Counted from the stretch's first letter, positions 1 to 10,086 are shown. The stretch: 32,961 nt of DNA from Pseudolactococcus plantarum (GCA_030454995.1 JAKDQI010000005.1:1-32961); one strand, 5' to 3'. The notes: a model not told the origin generated them from the letters alone. Program-made: numbers and translations.

Positions 1-39
1 ATTGATTGATACCAATAACTGTATTAAATATATTTAAAT

Positions 40-71
40 AAAAACGCAAGTACAGTCGTACTTGCGTTTTT
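40..71. terminator. Bidirectional intrinsic terminator downstream of dnaE
   Basis: Perfect inverted repeat AAAAACGCAAGTAC-agtc-GTACTTGCGTTTTT, flanked by A/T runs on both strands. Confidence 0.85.
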
Positions 72-130
72 ATGATCTATTTACAAATGAATATGGTGTT
101 TAAACCGAAAATAAACCGTTAACTGTGTCC

Positions 131-3100
131 CTATCTGATAACAGCTTTTGTCACATAGCCTGTCAAGCGTTTCAATAACAACTCTGACTCATCTACAAAA
201 GTATTCGTCAATTGCGTTGTTTTACTTGTTTCATTATATAAAACAACAGGTAAATTACCTGGAAACTCTTTTAAAATCTGAGCAATCTTGACATTTTTAG
301 TCGTATCAGGAACCGCTAACCACAACTTTTTGTCTGTTTCTTCAACAGGGACAAGTCCATCTGCAACAAGTTGAATGCGATCATTACGTTCAGAGACTTT
401 ACCAGTAATTAAGTAAAATCCATTAAGGGATAACTCCGATAACACGTGATGATAAACCTCTGGAAACAAAGTCACATCCAAATCAGATACAGTATCTGAA
501 ACACTCAGAAAAGCCATGGTGGCACCTGTCTTTGTTTTATGTGTTCTCAATTGCATGACTTGAACTAATACTGTCGCTTTTTGACCCACAATGAGTTGAC
601 TAATTTCTGTAAAATTTCCTTGTCTTTTTTGTGCAATACGCATCAACGGGTGTTCTGTTATCGCAACGCCCATCAAATCAAATTCAAACTGATATTTTTC
701 TGCGTGACTATAGTCATCATATGCTGTATATGCAAAAGTTAACCCTGCAGCTGAATCATTAAATAAATCCGTTTGAAAAACAGAACTAAATTCAATCAGC
801 TTAGGTAAGTTCTCTACTAACTTTCGACGATTCGTATCAAATTCATCAAATGCACCGATTAAAATAAGTGGTTGAATGACTGCAACTTTTTGAAAATTGG
901 CAGGTATCTTTTGAATGAAGTCTTGCAAACTTGTAACAGGCCGGTTGTCTAAGATCCAAATTGCTAAATCACGCGACAGTCCTTTTATCGCTCGCATCCC
1001 AAGGAAAATCTGATCCTTAGATAATTTATCATAGTAAGGCAGTCGATTAATAGAGATAGGAGACAGTTTAAAGCCACTATGTTTTGCATCAGTTAATAAA
1101 GTGATCCGTTTACTATCTTTGAGCATCACCTCGTAAAAGACATCTGGATAGTGCGCTTTAAAATAGGCCATCTGAACCGCTAAGGCCCCATAGCCAAAAG
1201 CATGTGAGCGATTAAAGCCATAATTCGCAAATCTCTCGATTAATTCATAGATTTCAACAGCCTTTTCTTTTGTATGGCCATTGGCTAAGCTACCTGAGAT
1301 AAAGCCTGTTTTTAGCTGTTCAAATTCACTACCCTTTTTCTTAGATATGGCACGTCTTAGTAAATCAGCACGACCTAGAGAAAATCCTGCAAAAATCTGT
1401 GCCACTTGCATAATCTGCTCTTGAAAAATCATGATGCCATAGGTTGGTTTTAAAATAGAGGTGATACTATCATCTGGATAAACGACGACCTCCTCACCAT
1501 GACGTCGCTTGATAAACTCTGGTATAAAGGCAGATGGTCCTGGTCTAAAAATAGATGTTGCTGCAACAACATCAGCAAACTCTGTTGGCTTTAGTTGTCT
1601 CAAAAAATTCATCATTTGTGGATTTTCAAATTGAAAAATCCCTAAAGTACGACCTTCTCTAAATAGTACTAAGGTCTCTTCATCATCTAAGTTGATTTGA
1701 CTGACATCAACTTGTTGATCATAGCGTTTACTAACCAAATCACGCATATCATTGATATATGTTAAATTTTTAATACTCAAAAAATCGAATTTAATTAAGC
1801 CAATCGCTTCAACATCATGTGCTTCAAACTGTGTGATAGGCAGTGTTTCACCAGGCGCTAATGGCAAATAGTTTGTTAAATCTTTTGCTGCTAGTACGAC
1901 ACCTGAAGCATGAACTGATTTTTGACGTGGGATACCTTCTATTTTTTTAGCATAGTTAAAAATTGATTGTAGTCGTGTATCGTTCATAATCTCAGCTCGA
2001 AAACGATTATTTTTTTCGTATTCCTGAGCTAAGTTGTCTGATCGACCAATCATGCCAGAGATATGTGAGACTTCAACTTCTGTCATCCCAAATACTTTTG
2101 CTACATCACGAAAACTCTGTTTCATGCCAAATGTAGAAAAGGTCATGATTTGCGCAACATGACTACTGCCATATTTATTTTTCACATAGGATAAAATGTC
2201 AGCTCGTTTTGTATCAGGCATATCGATATCTATATCGGGTAAACTGGCACGTTCAGGATTTAAAAAACGTTCAAATAGCAAGTCATTTGCTACTGGATCA
2301 ACACCTGTAATCTGAAGTGCATAAGCTACTAGAGACCCTAAGGCTGACCCTCGTCCCATTCCCGTATAGATATTTTCACTGCGTGCATAACGGATGACAT
2401 CGGAAACAATCAGAAAATAATCATCAAACCCCATCGCATGGATAGTTGACAACTCATGTGTGAGTCTTTTTTGATAAGTATCTGTCCATTTTTCCTGAGC
2501 AATAAGAAATGATTCAGCGATTGTACGTAGAGTGTGTGATGATACCTCTTCTTTGTTAAAAACAGGTAGTGCCAATACATCGGAACTACTCTCATCATAG
2601 TCAATTTCTGCGACCAACTTATCTAGCGTTGCTAAGCTAGCTACACCAAATACTCTAGCAATTTCTTCCTCAGGTCTTAAGTGTTCTGTATGTGTAATAG
2701 TAAGGCTTTCATCTAGTTTGGTTCCATTTTTAATATGTTGTAAAATTGTCAGTGTATTGGCATCTTCTTGTGCTAAATATTTGACTGCAACAAACGGAAT
2801 ACTAGGACGCAAAAACTGTTGCTCACTCGGCTTTAACACCCCCACAAATACATCTTTATCTGGTAATGCGCCTAAAACACTCTCAACTGCATAATCAGAA
2901 GGGACCACGATTGCAACATCTGCTAAATGACTGGCAATATCTGAAAATAGATGATGTCCAAAGTTTTTATTACTTGAAATTTTATATAAGTTGCTTAACC
3001 CTTTAGTCGTTTTGGCAATAAATGTTAACTGAATTGGCAAGCTATCAATCACAAAGGTTGATTCAAATGAGACAACTGGTTTTATGCTGAATGCTCTAGC

Positions 3101-3259
3101 TAACGTGATAAATTGATGTGCACCATGTAGATTATCGACATCTGAAATACCTAGAGTTTGGTACCCTAGACGCTTGGCAGTCGTTAGATACTCTCTTAAT
3201 TTTACCGTAGACGACATAAAACTAAAAACAGTTTTTGTATTCAATTGTGCGTACATCAA
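131..3259 (-). CDS. dnaE: DNA polymerase III subunit alpha (DnaE)
   Basis: 1042-aa ORF with C-family polymerase motifs (GRGSALGSLVAYAL, LPDIDIDMPD, SVHASGVV, YGIMIFQEQIMQVAQ, FNRSHAFGYG) and a C-terminal OB-fold-like region. Confidence 0.95.
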   Translation of the reverse strand: MMYAQLNTKTVFSFMSSTVKLREYLTTAKRLGYQTLGISDVDNLHGAHQFITLARAFSIKPVVSFESTFVIDSLPIQLTFIAKTTKGLSNLYKISSNKNFGHHLFSDIASHLADVAIVVPSDYAVESVLGALPDKDVFVGVLKPSEQQFLRPSIPFVAVKYLAQEDANTLTILQHIKNGTKLDESLTITHTEHLRPEEEIARVFGVASLATLDKLVAEIDYDESSSDVLALPVFNKEEVSSHTLRTIAESFLIAQEKWTDTYQKRLTHELSTIHAMGFDDYFLIVSDVIRYARSENIYTGMGRGSALGSLVAYALQITGVDPVANDLLFERFLNPERASLPDIDIDMPDTKRADILSYVKNKYGSSHVAQIMTFSTFGMKQSFRDVAKVFGMTEVEVSHISGMIGRSDNLAQEYEKNNRFRAEIMNDTRLQSIFNYAKKIEGIPRQKSVHASGVVLAAKDLTNYLPLAPGETLPITQFEAHDVEAIGLIKFDFLSIKNLTYINDMRDLVSKRYDQQVDVSQINLDDEETLVLFREGRTLGIFQFENPQMMNFLRQLKPTEFADVVAATSIFRPGPSAFIPEFIKRRHGEEVVVYPDDSITSILKPTYGIMIFQEQIMQVAQIFAGFSLGRADLLRRAISKKKGSEFEQLKTGFISGSLANGHTKEKAVEIYELIERFANYGFNRSHAFGYGALAVQMAYFKAHYPDVFYEVMLKDSKRITLLTDAKHSGFKLSPISINRLPYYDKLSKDQIFLGMRAIKGLSRDLAIWILDNRPVTSLQDFIQKIPANFQKVAVIQPLILIGAFDEFDTNRRKLVENLPKLIEFSSVFQTDLFNDSAAGLTFAYTAYDDYSHAEKYQFEFDLMGVAITEHPLMRIAQKRQGNFTEISQLIVGQKATVLVQVMQLRTHKTKTGATMAFLSVSDTVSDLDVTLFPEVYHHVLSELSLNGFYLITGKVSERNDRIQLVADGLVPVEETDKKLWLAVPDTTKNVKIAQILKEFPGNLPVVLYNETSKTTQLTNTFVDESELLLKRLTGYVTKAVIR

Positions 3260-3271
3260 AACTCCTTTCAG

Positions 3272-3352
3272 TTAGTGCAATGCTAATACGCCTACAACAA
3301 TGCTAATTGCTAAAATTGTCCCATGAGCTAAAACGTTTATCTTTAAACTCAT
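3272..3352 (-). CDS. Candidate small hydrophobic peptide (26 aa) MSLKINVLAHGTILAISIVVGVLALH
   Basis: Hand-translated ATG...TAA ORF ending just upstream of the dnaE SD; single predicted TM-like segment; no strong SD seen. Confidence 0.45.
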   Translation of the reverse strand: MSLKINVLAHGTILAISIVVGVLALH

Positions 3353-3398
3353 ATAGCTGATGACAATGTAATCTTAGATGTTAAAGGTCATATAATTC

Positions 3399-3427
3399 TT
3401 GCAAATTTGCTTTATTTCTATTATACT
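3399..3427 (+). promoter_or_regulatory. Predicted sigma-A-type promoter for the DUF2929-like gene
   Basis: TTGCAA - 17 bp - TATACT. Confidence 0.6.
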
Positions 3428-3515
3428 TTATTTTGTGAGAAGAAACAGACTAAGAGATATCTAAAATAGGTACACAGTTCTTTAGATACCTCATTTGTAG
3501 AAAGAAGATGAGTTT

Positions 3516-3707
3516 ATGAAATTTTTAGTTGTCCTATTCTGGTCACTAATTCTAAGTGAAGTTGCGGGATTTATCATCTCTAAACTAAATGACACTGCCA
3601 TGAATCCTAGTTTATCAGCAATTATTGCCGTGGCCTTCGTTATCTTTATCTTTGTTTTAGATAAAGTTGGTATTTTACCAGATTCTGAGCCTTACAAAGC
3701 GAAATAA
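3516..3707 (+). CDS. Small membrane protein, DUF2929/YjzD-like
   Basis: 63 aa, two TM-like segments; family resemblance from memory, not searched. Confidence 0.7.
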   Translation: MKFLVVLFWSLILSEVAGFIISKLNDTAMNPSLSAIIAVAFVIFIFVLDKVGILPDSEPYKAK

Positions 3708-3727
3708 ACCCTAAGGGTTTATTTTTT
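3702..3727 (+). terminator. Intrinsic terminator of the DUF2929-like gene
   Basis: AAATAAACCC-taa-GGGTTTATTTTTTT; overlaps the stop codon. Confidence 0.85.
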
Positions 3728-3744
3728 TGTACGTCACAACAGAT

Positions 3745-3780
3745 AAAAAAACATCAGAAACTGATTTCTGATGTTTTTTT
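3745..3780. terminator. Bidirectional terminator, mainly for pyrG
   Basis: Perfect 16-bp arms AAAAAAACATCAGAAA-ctga-TTTCTGATGTTTTTTT. Confidence 0.9.
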
Positions 3781-3785
3781 GTCTA

Positions 3786-5393
3786 TTAGTTAGCCGCATT
3801 TTCGACAGCTGCTTCAATAAATGCTTTATAAAGTCCTTCTGAACGATTTGGACGACTTGACAATTCTGGATGATATTGACAAGCAACAAAGAATTTATTT
3901 TCAGGAATTTCAACAATCTCAACTAGTCGATTATCTGGCGAAACACCAGAGAAAACAAAACCAGCTTTTTCAAATTGTTCACGATATGTATTATTAAACT
4001 CATAACGATGACGATGACGGCGTTGGATTACTTCTTGGTTATCATAAGCTGCTGCAGTCACAGAATGTGCTTTTAATTTTGCAGGATAAAGTCCTAAACG
4101 CAAAGTCCCACCCATATCTTCTACATCGATTTGATCACGCATTAAATCGATAATTGGATATTTAGTATCAGGATTTAACTCAGAAGAATTTGCACCTTCA
4201 AGTCCTAACACATTACGCCCAAACTCCACACAGGTCAACTGCATACCAAGACAAATACCAAACATCGGTACATCATGCTCACGCGCATATTGAATTGCTG
4301 CAATCTTACCTTCTGTACCACGTGGACCAAATCCGCCAGGTACAATGATACCATCTGCATCGCCTAAAAGCTCCGCAGCATTTTCAGGTGTAACATCATT
4401 AGATTGTACCCAGTTTAAATCAATATCAGTGTCAGCTGAATAACCAGCATGTTTTAAAGCTTCAACTACAGAGATATAAGCATCTGGCAACTCAATATAT
4501 TTACCAACTAAGGTAATCTTAGTTGTCTTCTTAAGATTCATAACATGATCAACCATATCACGCCACTCAGTCATATCAGCTTTAGGTAAATCAAGCTTCA
4601 AGTGATCTAAGATGATTTGATCCATATTTTGCGCTTGTAAATTTAAAGGAATTTGATATAAATGTTCTACATCAAGTGACTCAATAACTGCTTCTGGTGC
4701 TACGTCAGTAAACTGAGCAATTTTATTTTTTATCCCTTGCTCTGCAGGCGTCTCTGTACGGATAACGATCATATTAGGTTGGATACCTAATCCGCGTAAT
4801 TCTTTTACAGAATGTTGCGTTGGTTTTGTTTTCATCTCAGCAGATGCTTTCAAATAAGGCAATAGTGTCGTATGGATATAAAATACGTTACTTGAGCCAA
4901 CATCTGATTTCATTTGACGCAATGCTTCAAGAAATGGCAATGACTCGATATCACCAACTGTCCCACCAACTTCAGTAATGATAACATCTGAATCTGTAGT
5001 TGCTGCTGCACGTTTAATTTTTTCTTTGAGTGCATCTGTAATATGTGGAATAACTTGAACTGTCGCGCCCAAATATTCACCTTTACGTTCCTTACGCAAG
5101 ACCTCTGAATAGATTTTACCAGTTGTCACGTTAGAATATTTGTTAAGATTCACATCCATAAAACGCTCATAGTGACCTAAATCAAGGTCAGTTTCAGCGC
5201 CATCATCAGTCACATAAACCTCACCATGCTGATAAGGACTCATTGTACCTGGATCGATATTAATATAAGGATCAAATTTTTGAATCGTTACTTTTAACCC
5301 TCTGTTTTTAAGTAAACGTCCAAGACTTGATGCAACGATTCCCTTACCAATTCCTGAAACCACACCACCTGTTACGAAAATATATTTTGTCAT
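3786..5393 (-). CDS. pyrG: CTP synthase
   Basis: [20 protein letters not shown]-terminus, glutaminase motif FGICLGMQL; start placed at the ATG following an AAGGAGAG SD, shorter than the ORF-track start at 5435. Confidence 0.96.
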   Translation of the reverse strand: MTKYIFVTGGVVSGIGKGIVASSLGRLLKNRGLKVTIQKFDPYINIDPGTMSPYQHGEVYVTDDGAETDLDLGHYERFMDVNLNKYSNVTTGKIYSEVLRKERKGEYLGATVQVIPHITDALKEKIKRAAATTDSDVIITEVGGTVGDIESLPFLEALRQMKSDVGSSNVFYIHTTLLPYLKASAEMKTKPTQHSVKELRGLGIQPNMIVIRTETPAEQGIKNKIAQFTDVAPEAVIESLDVEHLYQIPLNLQAQNMDQIILDHLKLDLPKADMTEWRDMVDHVMNLKKTTKITLVGKYIELPDAYISVVEALKHAGYSADTDIDLNWVQSNDVTPENAAELLGDADGIIVPGGFGPRGTEGKIAAIQYAREHDVPMFGICLGMQLTCVEFGRNVLGLEGANSSELNPDTKYPIIDLMRDQIDVEDMGGTLRLGLYPAKLKAHSVTAAAYDNQEVIQRRHRHRYEFNNTYREQFEKAGFVFSGVSPDNRLVEIVEIPENKFFVACQYHPELSSRPNRSEGLYKAFIEAAVENAAN

Positions 5394-5616
5394 CATCTCT
5401 CCTTGATTAAAATTTTGAAGTAGTTCATTTAACACAAAGTTATCATACGCTAGACGATGTATTTGTGCTAATCAACTAAACTGCAACTCGATTGTTAACA
5501 AACGGGAGTTATCTATCCTGTTATCTCAACACAAGCCTCAAAAACTAATACACGTCTTTTCCCATGATTAGCAGGTGTAAACTTACTTGTTTTTCAAACA
5601 GTTTGTTAAAGATAAA

Positions 5617-5643
5617 TATAAAAAGCTCCCCAAAATGGGAGCT
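5617..5643 (-). terminator. pyrG leader attenuator/terminator hairpin
   Basis: Minus strand: AGCTCCC-ATTTTG-GGGAGCT-TTTTAT, about 25 nt after the predicted GGG start and about 220 nt before pyrG. Confidence 0.88.
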
Positions 5644-5669
5644 CCTGTCTGACCGCTATTCGCGGTGCC

Positions 5670-5707
5670 CGATAATTATTATAGCAAATTTCGGCTGATA
5701 TTGTCAA
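5670..5707 (-). promoter_or_regulatory. pyrG promoter, initiating GGGC
   Basis: TTGACA (5702-5707) - 18 bp - TATAAT (5678-5683), aattatc, then GGGCACC with first G at 5670. Confidence 0.85.
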
Positions 5708-6023
5708 ATTCGATTTTTTAGCTGTATGTGATTTTAGACTTATCTGCAAAACTAACCTCATCCGCACTTGATGGCATTAACTATCACATCATTTCTTTGC
5801 TACTTCTATAATCCATTGACACTTACTTTGATTTATGACCTAACTAATCTTCAAACCTAAACTTTTAGTGCACTTATTTTAAGTTTTACGTAAGAAAAGA
5901 ATAAGTTATGTTTAAGTAATCCAGACTATACTAATGCTATCTTAAGACAGTTTATTGATTAGCTATTAGCACTTATGTTTTGTACAAAATAAAATACAGT
6001 AGTTATAAAAAGGAGAAACCTGA

Positions 6024-7496
6024 GTGGACTTTATTAGACGTGCCTGGTTATTTACTAAGGCAAAAATTGGCAGAACGATATTATTAATCGTTATTTTTTC
6101 ATCTATTTTGATTTTTGTATTATCTGGTCTTGTGATTAACAATTCTGCTAAGCGATCTATTGAAAATGCTAAAAAAGAAACTGGTGCTACAGTAACGCTA
6201 GCTGTCAATCGCCAAGGCATGATGAATAAAGCGCGTGCAGCGATAGCTGATAATTCGACCCCAACAAGCAAAGCAGTATTTGATATCCCACCCGTGAAAA
6301 TAAGTGATGCTTTAGCAATTGCAAAGCTATCTGGTGTAAAATCATATAATTTTACAAAAACTGCGATTGCTATCAAAGATACTATAGAACCCATTTCTAG
6401 TTCAAGCGAATCTGCAACGAACAGTGAGAACGATCAAAATAAAACTAAACCTGGTGGTGTAACACGAGTTGAAATGAACAAAGGTGACTTCACTGTTATC
6501 GGTACCAATAACCTGAAAACTGTTAATGATTTCACTGATAAAACAAACAAACTCATCAGTGGTCGTGCTTTAACAGAAGCAGATGACAAAACAAATAATG
6601 TTGTGATTGAAAACGATTTAGCAACAGCTAATAATTTGAAAGTAGGCTCAACCTTCTCTATTAAAGATACGAATGCTAATGCTTATACGATGCAAGTTGT
6701 AGGTATCTATAAGTCTAATGCCAGTATTGATAGCCTAGCAACAAACTTTTCGTTTATGAATGTCAGTAATCAACTCTATACTAGTATTAGTTTTGCAAAT
6801 ACATTAGCTGGTACAACAGACACACTTAAAAGTGCAACTTATCAGTTATCAAATCCAGCTATGAGTAAAACATTTGTAAAAGATGCTCAAAAACTAATCA
6901 ATAATGATACTTATACGATAACAAGTAATGATGCAGTCTATCAACAAATGCTAGCACCACTTAACAATGTTGCAAAATTTGCTAAAAACATTGTCATTCT
7001 GGTTGCTATCGCTGGTACCATTATTTTAACGCTTATCGTTATGCTAACGATCCGAGAACGCCGAGGAGAAATCGGTATTCTCATGAGTATGGGAGAAAGT
7101 CGCCTTAAAATTATCGGTCAATTCTTTGTTGAACTTTTCTTAATTATGGTTGTCGCCATTTGTATTGCAAGTGCGACAGGAAATGTTGTCGGTAATATGG
7201 TAGGTAAACAGCTACTCAATAGTCAAACAAAAAATGCTGAAACGACACAAGTCATGACGGGTAATAAACGTTTTTCAAACACAAACAGTAACGACATCAC
7301 ATCTCCTAAATCTCATAATGCAACAAGGCAAAAACACTCTAAATTCAAAGCAATTGATAAATTAAAAGTAAAAATGACTCACAAACAATTCCTAGCATTA
7401 GCGGCTATGGCCCTAGGTATCATTGCAATCGCTACAATTATAGGTAGTCTGGGTATACTTAGATTAAATCCAAAAGAGATCTTGACAGGAGCGTGA
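6024..7496 (+). CDS. ABC transporter permease, FtsX/MacB-type (Vex1/Vex3-like)
   Basis: 490 aa; GTG start after AAAAGGAG; N-terminal TM, Ser/Thr/Asn-rich extracytoplasmic domain, C-terminal FtsX-like TM segments (IRERRGEIGILMSMGESR). Confidence 0.85.
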   Translation: MDFIRRAWLFTKAKIGRTILLIVIFSSILIFVLSGLVINNSAKRSIENAKKETGATVTLAVNRQGMMNKARAAIADNSTPTSKAVFDIPPVKISDALAIAKLSGVKSYNFTKTAIAIKDTIEPISSSSESATNSENDQNKTKPGGVTRVEMNKGDFTVIGTNNLKTVNDFTDKTNKLISGRALTEADDKTNNVVIENDLATANNLKVGSTFSIKDTNANAYTMQVVGIYKSNASIDSLATNFSFMNVSNQLYTSISFANTLAGTTDTLKSATYQLSNPAMSKTFVKDAQKLINNDTYTITSNDAVYQQMLAPLNNVAKFAKNIVILVAIAGTIILTLIVMLTIRERRGEIGILMSMGESRLKIIGQFFVELFLIMVVAICIASATGNVVGNMVGKQLLNSQTKNAETTQVMTGNKRFSNTNSNDITSPKSHNATRQKHSKFKAIDKLKVKMTHKQFLALAAMALGIIAIATIIGSLGILRLNPKEILTGA

Positions 7497-8164
7497 TTAT
7501 GACATTACAGATTGAGAAGTTAACTTATTATTATACACAAAATGCTGATGACTATTTATTCAAAGAAGTTACTGAAACATTTAAGGAGGGACTAATCTAT
7601 GCAATTCTTGGTAGCTCAGGAAGTGGTAAAACAACTTTCTTATCATTATTAGCAGGACTTGATTCCCCTAAAGGTGGCATTATCAAGTTTGATGATATGA
7701 ATATCAAAACACAAGGCTTAACAAAATACAGATTACATACAGTCTCTACAGTATTTCAGTCTTATAATCTTTTAACTTATATGAGTGCTTTTCAAAATGT
7801 AAAGACAGCACTTAATATTTCAGGTGCTAGCTATGCTGATGAAAAACAAGCAATTATCGACCTTTTAGTAAAAGTAGGTTTAAAAGAAGATCAACTATAT
7901 AAACCTGTGAAACAGCTATCAGGAGGGCAACAACAGCGTGTTGCGATTGCGAGAAGTTTGGTAACAAAGTCTAAAATCATCATCGCCGATGAGCCAACAG
8001 GTAACTTGGATGAAGACACTACAAAAGAAATTGTTACTATCTTCAAACAGATTGCGCATGAAGAAAATAAAATTGTCATCATCGTCACACATGAAAAAGA
8101 GGTGGCCAATGCTAGTGATGTCATTTATGAATTGAAACATCGTCAATTTAATAAAATTAAATAA
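7493..8164 (+). CDS. ABC transporter ATP-binding protein (Vex2/LolD-like)
   Basis: Walker A GSSGSGKTT, signature LSGGQQQRVAIARS, Walker B IIIADEPTGNLD; start overlaps the permease stop. Confidence 0.93.
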   Translation: MIMTLQIEKLTYYYTQNADDYLFKEVTETFKEGLIYAILGSSGSGKTTFLSLLAGLDSPKGGIIKFDDMNIKTQGLTKYRLHTVSTVFQSYNLLTYMSAFQNVKTALNISGASYADEKQAIIDLLVKVGLKEDQLYKPVKQLSGGQQQRVAIARSLVTKSKIIIADEPTGNLDEDTTKEIVTIFKQIAHEENKIVIIVTHEKEVANASDVIYELKHRQFNKIK

Positions 8165-8170
8165 CTGATC

Positions 8171-8214
8171 AAAAAAGTCCTAACACTAAATAAATTTTGT
8201 TAGGACTTTTTTTA
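8171..8214. terminator. Bidirectional intrinsic terminator
   Basis: AAAAAAGTCCTAACA...TGTTAGGACTTTTTTT between convergent genes. Confidence 0.9.
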
Positions 8215-8222
8215 ATTTAACC

Positions 8223-9209
8223 TTAGAAATACTCACGTAATGTCACATCACGCATCACATATTTTGTAAATTCACCTATAGTCATCGTGATTGCTTCACC
8301 TTCACCAAAAACTAAGTTATTATCTGGTAATATATCATCTATGATTGTGAATTGTTTGTTTTCCTCAACAGGAAATTGTTTTAAAAATGCTTTGAGATTG
8401 ACAATACGTGCCATCATGTAGGGGAGAAGGCTAATCTTTGCTCGACTCGGTTCAACCATATCTGCTTCAAGACAGATATTTGACGGTGCAGTATAGCTTA
8501 TCTTATCAAATGCCCCAGCATGGCTAGATACAAACCGACAGATGGCTTGTTTCGCATCGTCATCTAAAAAAATCATCTCATGAATGACGAATGTCATGTC
8601 TTTAAACTCATAGATGACATAGCCTGTTGGTTGTTCATCTTGGTAAACGATAGCAAAAAGTGGTTGCTTTTTAATTTCAAAATAATATGACCACTCAAAA
8701 GCTTGACGATATAAACTGCCGTTATTATCTGCTTTTTGATGTACATCAGCTAAATCTTGCTGTGCTAAATCAAAAGTTACTCTTTTCACAGTCAAGTCTG
8801 TCTTCTTACCTCTAGGAAAATCAGTAGGATTTAGTTCATAGTTTTTTTGATCAAATACATAGTGATAGCCAAATTGAGCATAAAAGGCATAAGAAAATGG
8901 TGCTAAGTAAGAAAAAATAGTCTCTTGCTTATAATTTTCTTGAAGAATTTCAGTCATTAACTGACTTGCTGCACCGTTTCCTCTATATTCAGGGTAGCTT
9001 GCGACATAACCAATACCAGACATAGGGACAATTTGATCTTTAAAATAGACTTTAAACTGTGTATCGACAATCATACTTGTGATTTGGCCTTCTACCTCAT
9101 GCGTATGTAGTGTCGATTGGTCAAGCAACTTATAAAATGCCTCATCTCCACCTGTTGGTGTCTTGTGAAATGCGTATTTAGCTAAAGTCAAACACTCTTG
9201 TACTGTCAT
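8223..9209 (-). CDS. GNAT N-acetyltransferase, Eis-like
   Basis: 328 aa with GNAT motif YVASYPEYRGNGAASQLMTEIL. Confidence 0.85.
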   Translation of the reverse strand: MTVQECLTLAKYAFHKTPTGGDEAFYKLLDQSTLHTHEVEGQITSMIVDTQFKVYFKDQIVPMSGIGYVASYPEYRGNGAASQLMTEILQENYKQETIFSYLAPFSYAFYAQFGYHYVFDQKNYELNPTDFPRGKKTDLTVKRVTFDLAQQDLADVHQKADNNGSLYRQAFEWSYYFEIKKQPLFAIVYQDEQPTGYVIYEFKDMTFVIHEMIFLDDDAKQAICRFVSSHAGAFDKISYTAPSNICLEADMVEPSRAKISLLPYMMARIVNLKAFLKQFPVEENKQFTIIDDILPDNNLVFGEGEAITMTIGEFTKYVMRDVTLREYF

Positions 9210-9318
9210 TTTTTCTCCTTACGATCTGGTAGACTATTTATCATAATATTATCTCATAATATCAGATAGTCGGCAACTAAATAGCTAGGTGATTATATTC
9301 CCAAAAACTAAGCGTAGC

Positions 9319-10086
9319 TTACTCAGGAGTCACATCATTTCTGTAGATGACTTCAACTAAGCATAAGCCGTGTGCTGGTGCGGTAGGCCCTGCCAAATCA
9401 CGATTTTCTGCTTTGATAATCTCAGAAATTCTGCGTGCTGGCCACTTGCCAGACCCTATTTTTATAAGTGTACCGACCATATTTCTGACCTGTTTATATA
9501 AAAAACCATTACCAGAAAAACTAATCACTACCTCGTCTTCATTTTTGCGTTCAACCGTGACTGCTGTGATCGTTCTCACTTTATCCTCAATCGTTGTACC
9601 TGATGCTGTAAATCCTGTAAAATCATGCGTCCCAACTAATAAGCTAGCAGCTGCTACCATTTCATCATAAGCATCAAGCTTAGGCACATGAAAACTCGTG
9701 CGTCTGGTCAACGGATTAGCCGCACGAGAGGTCGTCAGATGGTAGCGATAAGTCTTATGATGCGGATTAAATCGCGAATGAAAGGCATCACTAACTGCTG
9801 CAACGCTCAATATATTAACATCACTAGGGCTCTGGGTATCCAAGGCAAAACGTAGTTTCTCTGGATCACGCGCATGAGGTAAATCAAAATGTATGACTTG
9901 TCCCAAGGCATGTACCCCACTATCAGTGCGACCAGAGCCATGAATTTTAATCTCTTGTCCAGAAGATAGCTTCATCAATACACGCTCAAGTTCTTCTTGG
10001 ACTGTACGGCCATTATCTTGTATTTGAAAACCAGAAAAGTCTGTCCCGTCATAGGCTATAATTGCTTTATATCGTATCATATTCAC
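9319..10086 (-). CDS. truA: tRNA pseudouridine(38-40) synthase
   Basis: AYDGTDFSGFQIQ, GSGRTDSGVHALGQV and FLYKQVRNMVGTL motifs. Confidence 0.96.
   Translation of the reverse strand: MNMIRYKAIIAYDGTDFSGFQIQDNGRTVQEELERVLMKLSSGQEIKIHGSGRTDSGVHALGQVIHFDLPHARDPEKLRFALDTQSPSDVNILSVAAVSDAFHSRFNPHHKTYRYHLTTSRAANPLTRRTSFHVPKLDAYDEMVAAASLLVGTHDFTGFTASGTTIEDKVRTITAVTVERKNEDEVVISFSGNGFLYKQVRNMVGTLIKIGSGKWPARRISEIIKAENRDLAGPTAPAHGLCLVEVIYRNDVTPE

Noticed and set aside
5966-6394. 142-aa antisense ORF over the Vex-like permease
   Set aside because: Fully overlaps a well-supported gene on the opposite strand; no SD or recognisable domain
7891-8146. Two antisense ORFs (77 and 75 aa) within the ABC ATPase gene
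   Set aside because: Shadow ORFs of the conserved ATPase coding sequence
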